A stretch of 64,000 nucleotides of DNA. Origin: Nonomuraea soli (GTDB lineage: Bacteria; Actinomycetota; Actinomycetes; Streptosporangiales; Streptosporangiaceae). Location of the stretch: assembly GCF_013761175.1 (NCBI RefSeq), contig NZ_JACDUR010000006.1, forward strand, positions 124,001-188,000, read 5' to 3'. This document shows, one piece after another, positions 8,991-17,150 of this stretch. A program made the translations under genes and the position numbers. Position 1 is the first letter of the stretch. The number at the start of each line of letters is the position of its first letter. Under the pieces are notes generated by a model. The model searched no databases, had not been told where the DNA came from, and was given only the letters and a program-made list of their open reading frames with translations.

Positions 8991-10226
8991 ATGGATCTCG
9001 AACTGACCGTCGGCCCGGTCGCCCACGGAGGCTGGTGCGTGGCGCGCCACGACGGACGGGTCGTCTTCGTACGGCACGCGCTCCCCGGCGAGCGCGTCAT
9101 CGCGAAGATCACCGAGGAGACCACCCGCTTCCTGCGCGCGGACGCCGTCGAGATCCTCGACGCCTCACCCGACCGCGTCGTCCCGCCCTGCCCCTTCGCC
9201 GGGCCCGGCCGCTGCGGCGGCTGCGACTGGCAGCACGCCTCCCTCCCCGCCCAGCGCGACCTCAAGGCCGCCGTCGTGGAGGAGCAACTGCAACGCCTCG
9301 CCGGCATCACCAGGAAGGTCCTCGTCGAGGAGGTGCCCGGCGCGCCCGACGGCCTCGGCTGGCGCACCCGCGTGCAGTTCGCCGCCCAGCCCGACGGCAC
9401 GCTCGGCCTGCGCAGGCACCGCTCCCACGACGTCGAGCCGATCGACGCCTGCCTGATCGCCCACCCCGAGGTCGAGGCCGTCGGCGTCCTGGCCCACACC
9501 TTCAGGGGCGCCGCCGGAGTCGAGGTCATCGCCTCCTCGGGCGGCGACCACGCCGTCGTCGTCCGCCCCAAGCCGCGCCGCACGGTCGCGGTGCCCGCAC
9601 TCGACGCCTCCATCCTCGTCGACCAGGGCAAGGGCCGCACCGAACCCCGCCACGGCTCGGGCCTGCTGCACGAGCGGGTCGGCGACCGCGAGTTCCAGGT
9701 GACCGGCAGCGGGTTCTGGCAGGTCCACCCGGGCGCCGCCGAGACGCTCCTCGACGCCGTCATGACGTACGGCGCGCCGGAGCCGGGGGAGTGGGCCCTC
9801 GACCTGTACTGCGGGGTCGGCCTCTTCACCGCCGCGCTCGCCGAGGCCGTCGGGCCCGACGGCGCGGTGCTCGGCATCGAGACCGACGCCACCGCCGTAC
9901 GAGACGCCAGGCGCAACCTGCGCGACCTGCCCCAGGCCCAGGTCGAGCGGGGCCGCGTCGAGGAGGCGCTCGACCGGTTCGAGATCGAGCGGGCCGACCT
10001 CGTCGTCGTCGACCCGCCGCGCTCAGGGCTGGGGCGCGAGGTCGTCGACCGGATCGCGGGGCTGCGGGCGTCGCGGGTCGTGTACGTGTCGTGCGACCCG
10101 GCGACGCTGGCGCGCGACCTCGCCTGGTTCGACGAGCGGGGGTATGCGCTGGCGGATCTGCGGGCTTTCGACGCGTTTCCGATGACGCATCACGTCGAGT
10201 GCGTGGCGCTGCTGGTCGCGAGCTAG
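8991..10226 (+). CDS. TRAM-domain class I SAM-dependent RNA (uracil-5) methyltransferase
   Basis: A 411-residue enzyme of the TrmA/RlmD family that should methylate C5 of a uracil in rRNA or tRNA. Residues 1-60 form the TRAM domain; PPCPFAGPGRCGGCDWQH carries the iron-sulfur Cys cluster; the methyltransferase core has the SAM motif DLYCGVGLFTAALA, VVDPPRSGLG and the catalytic Cys motif VSCDPATLARD. The protein ends MTHHVECVALLVAS. The last ~46 bases of the gene recur at 19194, which suggests the 3' end was used as an integration site. From memory this gene follows the APC permease in mycobacteria as well (Rv2689c-like). Confidence 0.93.
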   Translation: MDLELTVGPVAHGGWCVARHDGRVVFVRHALPGERVIAKITEETTRFLRADAVEILDASPDRVVPPCPFAGPGRCGGCDWQHASLPAQRDLKAAVVEEQLQRLAGITRKVLVEEVPGAPDGLGWRTRVQFAAQPDGTLGLRRHRSHDVEPIDACLIAHPEVEAVGVLAHTFRGAAGVEVIASSGGDHAVVVRPKPRRTVAVPALDASILVDQGKGRTEPRHGSGLLHERVGDREFQVTGSGFWQVHPGAAETLLDAVMTYGAPEPGEWALDLYCGVGLFTAALAEAVGPDGAVLGIETDATAVRDARRNLRDLPQAQVERGRVEEALDRFEIERADLVVVDPPRSGLGREVVDRIAGLRASRVVYVSCDPATLARDLAWFDERGYALADLRAFDAFPMTHHVECVALLVAS

Positions 10227-10238
10227 GGCGAGGCTCTG
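10180..10238 (+). repeat. Left direct repeat (attL-like), overlaps methyltransferase 3' end
   Basis: The 59 bases from 10180 match 19194-19252 at 55 positions by manual alignment. The repeat includes the last 15 codons and stop of the methyltransferase gene plus 12 bases after it. This is the pattern left when a site-specific integrating element targets a gene 3' end and carries a replacement tail. Confidence 0.75.
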
Positions 10239-10787
10239 ACCTGGGGGTCTGCAACACCTGCAACACCGGGAACCCCCCAGGTCCCATTCCGGTCATCGCG
10301 AGGGTTTGCGCACGAGATGCGCACGATCATGAAACGCTCCGCAGCCTGGCCGGGCTGCGGAGCGTAGTCGTCTCGGCTTACGCGGTTCGGCAGCGGCCGG
10401 TGCTCGCCTTGGCTGGAGTCCCAGGAACTCCTTGGCGTGAACGACCGTGAGGCCCAGGGCATCTCTCTTTGCGCATAAGCTCTCACTCGGAGTTCCTGTG
10501 CGGAGATTTGCCCCGTCCTGCCCATGCTCGCCGCCGTCGCCCTCGCCAGCTGCTCTGGCACCCAGGCCGCCGTTCCTCAACCTCGGGCACGCACCTGCCC
10601 GGCCGGGCAGGTGCAGCCGGTACGCCTGTTACCACCGCGCTGCGATCGCCGTCATGACTGCCGCCCCCACGCGATATGCCGCCTGAGCGAGCCAGCCGCC
10701 AGTCCCTCTGCAGTCACGACGCGCATGCCAGTCGACTCCTCGATGCGTCGGGTCAGGCGCTGTGGTCTCGCATCCGAATCTGTACCT
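10227..10787. other. Non-coding gap at the left end of the island
   Basis: I see no convincing gene here. It holds the end of the direct repeat, a 13-bp perfect stem-loop (10334-10365), a second block (10410-10456) that is similar to 19251-19297, and a 24-bp perfect palindrome (10591-10614). A short rightward frame from 10524 has a lipobox-like LASC but no usable upstream signals, and may be a gene remnant. Confidence 0.6.
10334..10365 (+). terminator. Perfect 13-bp stem-loop after the methyltransferase gene
   Basis: Arms ACGCTCCGCAGCC (10334-10346) and GGCTGCGGAGCGT (10353-10365) pair perfectly around a six-base loop. There is no T-run after it, so it may be an actinobacterial terminator without a U-tract or a recombination structure. 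Confidence 0.5.
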
Positions 10788-11483
10788 TTAGCCGAGGCTG
10801 CCGGGGGCGTAGGCCGAAGCTTGCTCGCTGGTGAGCCAGTCGATGTCGAGTCGTACGCCGGTGAGCGCTTCCACGGTTGCCAGGCCAGTCTCCCAGTCCG
10901 GGTCGTGGGAGTAGGAGTGAAAGGGGATGCCGTGGCGTGCAGGAACGCCGGGATCTTCCTCGTCATCCTCCTCATCGTCGTCGGCATAGTCCTGCCTGTG
11001 TTTATGGAGAGACCAGAGCGCACCGAGATGGTCGTCGAGCGCACGCGGGTCTCGGCCCCAACATTCCGCGGGAGTGGGATGCAGAGTGTTCAACTCGGTG
11101 ACGATGTCCCCGTCGGCAGCGTAGAAGAGACAGTTGGCATTGTTGACCAGCCAGTAGAACCCCCAGGCTTGAGCATCGAGCGACACGCGAGCCAGCGTTT
11201 CAGGCGGGAACCAGCCGTTTCGAGCCCAGACGATCACATTCTCCTCGCGCTGGCCGAGCGCTACATGCCCCGGATCCGGCTCCATGTTCACCGGTAAGCA
11301 AGGGGTGATCTTGCCGGGATCGGCGCCGAGGCGCTCTGCCACATCGGCGATCGTGAGGCGATGGTGCCGGCCCCGGACCACCATCCATGCCATCGCGTCG
11401 CCGAAGTAGGGATCGACGCGGTTACCATCTCGCATCAGGCCCACATAGTGGTCCACCATTCCGGACGTTACCGAGCTGCTCAC
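10788..11483 (-). CDS. DUF6461-like protein
   Basis: A 231-residue soluble protein. The middle part (ENVIVWARNGWFPPETLARVSLDAQAWGFYWLVNNANCLFYA) resembles DUF6461 proteins of actinomycetes, which are often linked to mobile or defence regions; function is unknown. There is a strongly acidic run (DDDEEDDEED) near residue 175. I chose GTG at 11483 because AAGGAG lies seven bases upstream; an ATG at 11459 is an alternative. Codon use is less GC-biased than in the housekeeping genes to the left. Confidence 0.65.
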   Translation of the reverse strand: MSSSVTSGMVDHYVGLMRDGNRVDPYFGDAMAWMVVRGRHHRLTIADVAERLGADPGKITPCLPVNMEPDPGHVALGQREENVIVWARNGWFPPETLARVSLDAQAWGFYWLVNNANCLFYAADGDIVTELNTLHPTPAECWGRDPRALDDHLGALWSLHKHRQDYADDDEEDDEEDPGVPARHGIPFHSYSHDPDWETGLATVEALTGVRLDIDWLTSEQASAYAPGSLG

Positions 11484-11626
11484 GCTTATTCTCCTTGCGG
11501 TTTGCTCGGGGCGCACCGCAATGCTAGGTGGCGAACACCGCCGAGCGCGAGGGATCTGTTTGACCATCGTCGGTGGCACCGCCAGTCGCAGCAGGACGTT
11601 GGTCACGCAGTCGCGTGAGCCAGGTT

Positions 11627-12238
11627 CTACTGCCAAACGCGCTCGATCGCGTCGACGGCCAGGCCGCAGCGGATGATCCGCTCTCGCTCCCGCCGGCTGT
11701 ACGTCTCGTCCACCTCGCGGACGGCGTGCGGCGGGAGCTCGCCCTTCAGCTGGACCGCCGACATCTGGTAGCCGCGCACGACCTCCGTGTAGACGAGCCG
11801 CAGATGGGAGTGCGCCATCTGGAGAAGCGCCACGGGATGGTCGCGCAGGATCCGGTGGGAGCGGTAGCCGGGCGGCAGCTGCTCGAACAGCCAGAGGATC
11901 GCGGTCCGCTTTCAGCCGGAGGCGGACGGAGCTGGGACGCCGGCGGGCCAGTCTCGGGGCGCATCGGCTGGTGCACCGGGTGGCGGCTGGTCCACCACGA
12001 CGGTGCGTGTGACGCCGTCGTAGACCTGCCCGTCGATCTGCTCGGTCTGGTCGACGGGCAGCCACTGGGTCCTCTGAGCGGTCCGGGAGTGGCGATACGA
12101 GGCGATCTCCGTCCACGTCACCAGGGCGCGGAGTTCCGCGCCCTGGGCGTCGACTTCGTACTCGACGACCTGCCCGATCGCGGCATCCCGCCCGAGGCCC
12201 TGATCAGGCAAGACGCGGATTTTGGACTGGTCCTTCAT
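11627..12238 (-). pseudogene. Hypothetical gene split by an in-frame TGA
   Basis: The first part from ATG 12238 encodes 108 residues (MKDQSKIRVLPDQGLGRDAA) and ends at TGA 11912-11914. The same frame then continues for about 94 more codons (KRTAILWLFEQLPPGYRSHR onward) to a stop at 11627, with no frameshift needed. The downstream part looks like the usual C-terminus of this kind of actinomycete mobile-element protein. A CGA to TGA change would explain the split. If both parts are translated separately the second would need GTG near 11839. Function unknown. Confidence 0.6.
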
Positions 12239-12444
12239 GGCCGCTCATCATAGCGTCATATCGCACACCCGTTCGAATTATTAGCGCTGGCGACCTGAGG
12301 CGGGACGTTACAGAGCCGACTGTCTGGCGATAACCAGCCATGAGCCCACGCAACTCGCGATCACCCCGGCTACGCTCACGTGAGGCGTACCCCCGCGCAG
12401 TCACTCGACTCGCTGCACGCCCACGACCACAGCCCAGGCGCCGA

Positions 12445-13074
12445 ATGCGCGACGTCCGCTGGAACGTGCAGTGGTGGGCAGCGCTTACCAGCGTCGTTGC
12501 CGGGTTCATGTCTATCCCCGCACTGATTATCTCGCTCAACGCCCTGAGGATCAGCGAGCAACAACACACCGACGCCCGGCGGCAGCAGTCAGCATCAGAG
12601 CTCCTCGCCCGTCAGACTTTTATTCGGCGCGTGATCATCAACGGCGAGCCTGGGCAGGCGATGGTGTTCGGTGGTGACATCACCGTCGTCAACTACAACT
12701 TGATCCCGGTCCTGGTGAGGCTCTATGCAGAGACCGAGGTCACCCCCACGTCTGGCTCCAGCACTCCGCCGCCGAAAAGCGACGCGTCCGGATTCGTAAT
12801 CCCGCCGTGCGCTGAGGTGACCCTTCGGATACCGCCATACGAAGCCATCTATCCCGACCCAGCTGACCGACCGAGCAGGCAAGAGGTCGAGATCATTTCT
12901 CACACGGCGGTCCTCAACCCGCTCGATGGCCGCCTGTGGGCCGTCCCGGACATCTCCAGCGCAGCACTTGAGGCCTCTCCTCTCGACAAGGACGCTACTG
13001 AACTGATGGAGAGCATTGGGTGGACAGTCAAATCCGAGCTGGCTACGACCCGCTCACTGCCGCACTGCGCTTAG
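12445..13074 (+). CDS. Hypothetical membrane-anchored protein
   Basis: A 209-residue protein from ATG 12445; a longer frame reaches ATG 12340 but adds only Arg/Pro-rich residues. Residues about 8-30 are a single hydrophobic helix (WWAALTSVVAGFMSIPALIISL), followed by a short helical charged segment and a beta-rich region. I recognise no family. No good ribosome-binding site is visible for either start. It is one of few rightward genes in the left half of the island. Confidence 0.5.
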   Translation: MRDVRWNVQWWAALTSVVAGFMSIPALIISLNALRISEQQHTDARRQQSASELLARQTFIRRVIINGEPGQAMVFGGDITVVNYNLIPVLVRLYAETEVTPTSGSSTPPPKSDASGFVIPPCAEVTLRIPPYEAIYPDPADRPSRQEVEIISHTAVLNPLDGRLWAVPDISSAALEASPLDKDATELMESIGWTVKSELATTRSLPHCA

Positions 13075-13117
13075 GTCACCCCTCAGGCTGCCGATCGGCG
13101 CGCTTCGGTGGGATGAA

Positions 13118-13604
13118 CTATTGAAGGTCACCCAAGCTGACACCTTCGAAGTTGTAGGTCACCTCGACCTCGCCTCCCACGATTTGCTTGATCGGGGTGT
13201 CCAGGCCGAGCAGCTTCGCCCGCCGCTCTTCGATGGCGAGGATCGTCTTGATCGCCGTCAGCGTGGGGCCGTCGTCTCGCACCACCTCGCCCTGGCCCTC
13301 GTCGTTGATGTACGGCCAGCCCATCCGCACGACCTTGCCCTGCGAGACGGTGACGTGCTCACCCCAGCACCTCGTACGCGGCCCTCAGCATCTCGTCCAG
13401 CCGCTCGGCCTGCGCCGCCCGATAGGCGGTTACCTCCTGGCCGGGGATGTCCTTCAGCGTCTTCCAGTAGATCTGGTGGGCCCGCTGCCGTCTGATGCCG
13501 AGCTGCTCGCCGATCGCCTCGAACGTCTGCCCCTGCCGGCGTAGGCGCATCACCGCAGCGGCCTGGCGCGCGGACTCCTCCTGCTGCACTGGCGAGCTGC
13601 CCAT
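13118..13604 (-). pseudogene. Frameshifted helix-turn-helix / terminase-small-subunit-like gene
   Basis: From ATG 13604 (AGGAG nine bases upstream) a frame encodes a helix-turn-helix region (VMRLRRQGQTFEAIGEQLGI) and stops at 13359. The next frame continues directly with EHVTVSQGKVVRMGWPYIND and runs to 13118, ending in a helical segment (ILAIEERRAKLLGLDTP) followed by a short beta tail, as seen in phage small-terminase-like proteins. One base around GGGGTGAGCAC (13358-13366) accounts for the shift. The full product would be about 161 residues. A sequencing error cannot be excluded. Confidence 0.6.
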
Positions 13605-13900
13605 CGTCAAGAGCTCCTCATGTCAAGGCTTTGGAGGCAGTTTGACCGCACTCTCAGGTTAGTCTTCGCCGAATCCGGTGATGCCCGAGAGGTTGCGATC
13701 AGGGAGCCCTTTCCAACCTGACGCTGCAGCTCAGGATGGGCTCGAAGCACGTGGTTGAGACGGCAGAAGGCTCCCGGTCGCACCCAGGCCTCGGCGTGAC
13801 CGCCTACCGCGAGTCGGTGCCGCGACATCACCAGGTATTACAGCCGCTTCGACGCCATCCAGGGCGAGCACGTCGGGTCGGCGAGGCTTAGGCTTTGCCC
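13605..13900. other. Gap with no supported gene
   Basis: No frame here has a start signal and protein-like composition. A short rightward stretch near 13835-13885 reads YYSRFDAIQGEHVG without a start and could be a remnant of a lost gene. Confidence 0.45.
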
Positions 13901-14263
13901 GTGAAAAGTGCAGACGTACGCGGGCGGGCTGTTGCCACCGTCGCAGTGCTGATCATGAACTTGGGTTTACTCCTGGCCGCGGGGTTCGCCATCGGCTGGG
14001 CACGCAACCGCGGCGTGCTGTGCGACGGTGCCACTGTGCTCTGCTCGGGTGGAGACGCCACTCCTGGGCAGTGGCAGGCGGAGATGACCTTCCGCTCCAC
14101 TGTCGCCTACGGCTCCTACGCAGTCATGGCCCTAATCCTGATCGTCAGTGCGGTGATTGCGTGGCGGCGTCGACGCAACGGCATAGTGATCACGCAGCTC
14201 ACGGCCCTCGCGGCCGTGGCGGCGCTCGCTGTTCTGTGGGAGCCATACGTTTCACTGCACTGA
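13901..14263 (+). CDS. Small integral membrane protein
   Basis: A 120-residue protein with three hydrophobic helices (VATVAVLIMNLGLLLAAGFAIGWA; YGSYAVMALILIVSAVIAW; LTALAAVAALAVLWEPY) and a short loop with two Cys (VLCDGATVLCSGG). GTG at 13901 was chosen; a TTG at 13895 is also in frame. No family recognised. Its stop lies 22 bases from the end of the decayed transposase on the other strand. Confidence 0.55.
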   Translation: MKSADVRGRAVATVAVLIMNLGLLLAAGFAIGWARNRGVLCDGATVLCSGGDATPGQWQAEMTFRSTVAYGSYAVMALILIVSAVIAWRRRRNGIVITQLTALAAVAALAVLWEPYVSLH

Positions 14264-14285
14264 CAGTGAGCCTTTTCCGTCTTGA

Positions 14286-15060
14286 TCAGCGGCCGTCCTC
14301 GGCGGCTTGAAGGACAGGGATGGCCTGCACGATCGCGGTGGCTCGGCGTGGGCAACAGTGCAGGCGAGTCAGGATCTTCCAGGCCTTGAGGGGTGGCTAC
14401 CGCTCGCTCGCCGATGGCGCGGATGCGGGCGTGGGCGCGGTTGACCGACTTCTGATTGCGGGACAGGCGTGGGCGGTGGCGATGCCGCTTGAACGGGGTG
14501 CGGATGGTGCCGTCGGCACCCTGGTGGCCGCGGTCGGCGAAGGTCTTGATGCCGGCTCTGGTGAGGGCGTCGGCCAGGCCTGTTGCGCGAGCGGCGGTCA
14601 GATCGTGGGTAGAGTCGGGCAGCGTGGGTGAGGCCCGGACCAGGCGGCCTGCCGGGTCGGCCAGGACTTGGACGTTGACGCCGTGGCGGTGGTGTTTGTC
14701 GGAGTAGTAGGGCTTGTCGTCGGCCAAGCGGTTGATCGGGATGAGGGTGCCGTCCAGGATGGCGTAGGCCAGGCGGGTGGCCTTTCCGATGGCGGCGCTC
14801 AGGTCGTCGGCGAGGAGGGTGAGCAGGTCGAGGGCTTCATGGACGTAGCGTCAGGCGGTGGTGGTGCCGATGCCGAAACCGCTTGCCAGACGGGCGTGGG
14901 TGTCGCCGTTGCGCAGATGCGCTAGGACGAGTAGCGCCTGGTCAGCGGCGTGCAGGCGGCGCCAGCGGGAGCGCTGCTCGGCCCGCCGGCCCCGCAGCGG
15001 ATCGGCCAGGCGAGACAGCGTGCGAGTGGATAGCGGATTCGCGGCAGGGTAAGACAACAC
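14286..15060 (-). pseudogene. Decayed IS5-type transposase
   Basis: A DDE transposase of the IS5-like group found in actinomycetes. Starting near 15060 the N-terminus has a helix-turn-helix (LAHLRNGDTHARLASGFGIG). A TGA at 14851-14853 interrupts it; the frame continues RYVHEALDLLTLLADDLSAA, then the catalytic region LAYAILDGTLIPINR, DDKPYYSDKHHRHGVNVQVLADPAG and TFADRGHQG. After GERAVAT one extra C near 14390 shifts the frame; in the other frame the expected LKAWKILTRLHCCPRRAT continues to a stop at 14286. No clear terminal inverted repeats were found; GTGAGCCTT occurs at both flanks (14266-14274 and 15110-15118). It cannot make an intact enzyme. Confidence 0.8.
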
Positions 15061-15345
15061 CCAGGGCTCCTGGTGAGGACAACAGATCTTGGTCGACTGC
15101 TGTCTTACCGTGAGCCTTCCTCATCTCTCAAGCAGTCCCACGCGCCTGCCCTGACCAGCGCCATCAAGTTGGAAAAGCCTCAGGGATATGGAGGTGTCGG
15201 AGAGGGCGTGTCGATCTGCCAGAGCCACTCCTGGAGCTCCAGGGGACATATCGGTGAAGATTCTTCTCGGCAACCCGTTGATGTCGGGAAGGGTAAATAT
15301 GTGCCTTGAGTTCGAAAATTAGCAACTATTGCCAGCCTTGCAGCC
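15061..15345. other. Gap between IS remnant and metalloprotease
   Basis: No gene seen. It contains a perfect 14-bp palindrome CCTGGAGCTCCAGG (15230-15243) and, close to the right end, GGGAAGGGTAAAT before an ATG at 15299 that opens a frame closed after seven codons by TAG; see the metalloprotease entry. Confidence 0.5.
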
Positions 15346-15951
15346 GTGGTCGTCGCCACCAACACCGCAACTTCCGCTACTGCGGACACATACCCCTATG
15401 CAGCTAAGCTCGACAAGAGTAATCACGGCTACTGCTATACCACCAGCGTAACTTCTCAGCTTCAGTCATGCATTTCTGAAGCGATGAATTATCTTGCCGA
15501 CTCCACCGATATTCCTGGAGTGACCTTCCATACGCCCTGCGACACCCAGAACTCCAACGGTGACGGATTACCGGCTGCCGATGTCGCCTGGTTTAGCATC
15601 TGGATCGACGGTGCTTATGGTGAGGCGCCATGTAAGATCAAGACTGCTTCCGACAGCACAGTCTGCGATCAGTTCTTCGGGAAGATCAATAGCAGCAGCA
15701 TCAATGCCACGGCAAATCCCCACAACCAGTTCATCAAGACGGTCTGCCACGAGCTCGGGCATACGGCTGGCCTCGCACACTACAACCCGCTCATCGACCC
15801 CTTCCCTGAGGTGCCCGGAGCGCCCGGTCAACCGCACGATTGCCAGGCCAGCGGCGACGTCACCCTGATCGTCGCTAAGTACAACCCGCCCGCCAGTTGG
15901 ATTTGGACCTACAACCAACATCACATCGATCACATCAATTCCTGGTGGTAA
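15346..15951 (+). CDS. Secreted zinc metalloprotease-like protein (possibly frame-disrupted start)
   Basis: The protein contains HELGHTAGLAHY, the extended HExxHxxGxxH zinc motif of metzincin-type proteases, and six or more Cys that suggest disulfides in a secreted domain. The annotated GTG at 15346 would cut off most of the signal peptide: the same frame upstream reads KLATIASLAAVVVATNTATSA, an obvious secretion signal, but has no start before a TGA at 15307. A start with a ribosome-binding site (ATG 15299) is present in another frame, and one base gained in the A-run at 15315-15318 would join the two. Codon use is clearly more AT-rich than the genome average, which suggests transfer. Confidence 0.65.
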   Translation: MVVATNTATSATADTYPYAAKLDKSNHGYCYTTSVTSQLQSCISEAMNYLADSTDIPGVTFHTPCDTQNSNGDGLPAADVAWFSIWIDGAYGEAPCKIKTASDSTVCDQFFGKINSSSINATANPHNQFIKTVCHELGHTAGLAHYNPLIDPFPEVPGAPGQPHDCQASGDVTLIVAKYNPPASWIWTYNQHHIDHINSWW

Positions 15952-15973
15952 CAGCGGACGAGAGGAGAATCCC

Positions 15974-16720
15974 ATGAAAAAGCATCTCGTCGCCGCGATG
16001 CTTATAGCCGCCGCATCGTTAACTGCGTGCAGTAATGGCCAGAAAAACAGCCCGGCTACGGTTGATCGATCTGCATTTATCGAGAGAGCCGGACGTTTGG
16101 ACGTTTCGCTGCTGCGGCTGTCGGAAGCCGATTTTTCGGCCTACAAGACTCCCGAGGCCCTTGCTGCCGATAGGCCGATTGTTCTCGCTGGTGTAATCGA
16201 TGGATGGCAGCAAGGACCCGCAACAGAAACCTACACAAACGGCCCCCTCGGCTACCGTGTGATCCTCCGCATTCGAATCACAGAGCCCCTCAAGGGCGTA
16301 AAGGGCACGCGTTCACTCGCTCCTGGTGTCGCGTACATTGCATTGGACCAGGGCGCGGTTACGCAGAACGATAGCGAACCTGCCGATGAGTGGATCCCAG
16401 AAAAGAGCGTCGCTGATTTCGAGAAGGCGATGCCAACAGGGACACGGATCCTGGCATATCCTCGCGAAATGCCGCAGGACGCCCTGGCTGGCGCCACCCG
16501 AATCACTGGCGACAGACTTCCACGTGGAGCCCGCCTCATGACGGTGCCACCGCAGGGACTTGTCCTCGAGGACCCGACGCTGGCGAAGCAGCGTGCGGCC
16601 AACCAAACCGCCTTGGTCGGAGGCCGAGAGCCTCTCGCCACAGGAGGGGCTGGCTGGTACGAGGCCAAGACAATGGACGAACTCATTGGCCGCCTGAAGG
16701 CGCATGGCTACTCCGAGTGA
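15974..16720 (+). CDS. Putative lipoprotein of unknown function
   Basis: A 248-residue protein with a lipoprotein signal peptide (MKKHLVAAMLIAAASLTAC; lipobox LTAC) and an AGAGGAG ribosome-binding site seven bases before ATG 15974. The mature part resembles no family I recognise; it contains a beta-rich region (YRVILRIRITEPLKG). It follows the metalloprotease by 22 bases and is probably in the same transcript, so it may be the protease's surface partner or immunity protein; that is speculation. Base composition is less GC-rich than the core genes. Confidence 0.7.
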   Translation: MKKHLVAAMLIAAASLTACSNGQKNSPATVDRSAFIERAGRLDVSLLRLSEADFSAYKTPEALAADRPIVLAGVIDGWQQGPATETYTNGPLGYRVILRIRITEPLKGVKGTRSLAPGVAYIALDQGAVTQNDSEPADEWIPEKSVADFEKAMPTGTRILAYPREMPQDALAGATRITGDRLPRGARLMTVPPQGLVLEDPTLAKQRAANQTALVGGREPLATGGAGWYEAKTMDELIGRLKAHGYSE

Positions 16721-16915
16721 TGGGCTGAGTTGCAATCTTCGCTCGTAGCAGTTGGTCGCCTGGGGCACTGAGGCCAGGCGCTCCAGGCTTCCGCAGCTGT
16801 CGACGCCATCGCCTACGCAATCTTTGATGCGAGTCTTGGGGCAGGTGGCGCACCGCTGGACGCGCACTCGGCCGTACTGCTCGATGGTCAGCCAGCGGTG
16901 GTGCCAGTGGATCAT
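16718..16915 (-). pseudogene. Small Cys-containing phage-type gene, 3' end uncertain
   Basis: ATG 16915 overlaps the stop of the upstream gene by four bases, so it continues the coupled operon. The product begins MIHWHHRWLTIEQYGRVRVQ and has RCATCPKTRIKDC, a likely zinc-binding pair. The open frame runs on to 16313 but would then lie antisense to the lipoprotein gene, where it reads like a shadow. I infer that the real gene is short or was truncated when the lipoprotein segment arrived. Confidence 0.45.
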
Positions 16916-17082
16916 CGGCGGCTCTTCCGTCTGCTGACGAGCGGGAGCGTAACGATGATCACTGTCAGGTAGACCACCTCGACGATCAGGACTCGGCCGT
17001 TACCGGTGTTCAGGGCGAAGTAGGTGAATGCATGGCCGATCACCAATCCGACGATGGCCATCAAGATCTCGGGGGACTTCAT
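16912..17082 (-). CDS. 56-residue membrane protein in coupled operon
   Basis: Two hydrophobic helices (EILMAIVGLVIGHAFTYFAL and VLIVEVVYLTVIIVTLPLV) and a basic C-terminus (SRRKSRR). Start ATG 17082 overlaps the stop of the preceding 23-codon ORF by four bases and its own stop overlaps the next start by four bases. No family recognised; small membrane proteins of this type occur in actinobacterial integrative elements. Confidence 0.6.
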   Translation of the reverse strand: MKSPEILMAIVGLVIGHAFTYFALNTGNGRVLIVEVVYLTVIIVTLPLVSRRKSRR

Positions 17083-17150
17083 CGGCTGGTCATCTCTGCG
17101 TTGCCTGGCTCGATGGTGCCTTGGCGGGTGTCGCCGCAGTACTTGATCAT
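17079..17150 (-). CDS. 23-residue ORF coupled on both sides
   Basis: ATG 17150 overlaps the upstream stop by four bases (ATGA) and its TGA (17081-17079) overlaps the ATG of the next gene in the same way. The peptide starts MIKYCGDTRQG and has one Cys. Its only support is this double coupling, which would be an unlikely accident; it could serve mainly to carry ribosomes to the downstream membrane protein. Confidence 0.45.
   Translation of the reverse strand: MIKYCGDTRQGTIEPGNAEMTSR

Noticed and set aside
7184..10450. 1088-codon rightward frame across the permease and methyltransferase genes
   Set aside because: Arg/Pro/Gly-rich shadow in another frame of two recognised genes; no domain and no start signal.
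10223..10580. Leftward frames overlapping the left repeat as an integrase C-terminus
   Set aside because: No tyrosine-recombinase motifs (R..HxxR..Y) could be seen, and the same frame at the right repeat does not extend into one.
10524..10800. Lipoprotein gene starting MLAAVALASC
   Set aside because: No ribosome-binding site, n-region lacks positive charge, and the frame soon becomes non-protein-like; kept only as a possible remnant.
13607..13831. 74-codon leftward ORF
   Set aside because: No ribosome-binding site, no family resemblance and composition near random.
14260..15120. Terminal inverted repeats of the IS remnant
   Set aside because: Flanking sequences share GTGAGCCTT only in direct orientation; no convincing inverted pair could be aligned by eye.
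16313..16717. Continuation of the leftward frame from 16915 to 16313
   Set aside because: It lies entirely antisense to the well-supported lipoprotein gene and has shadow-like composition.
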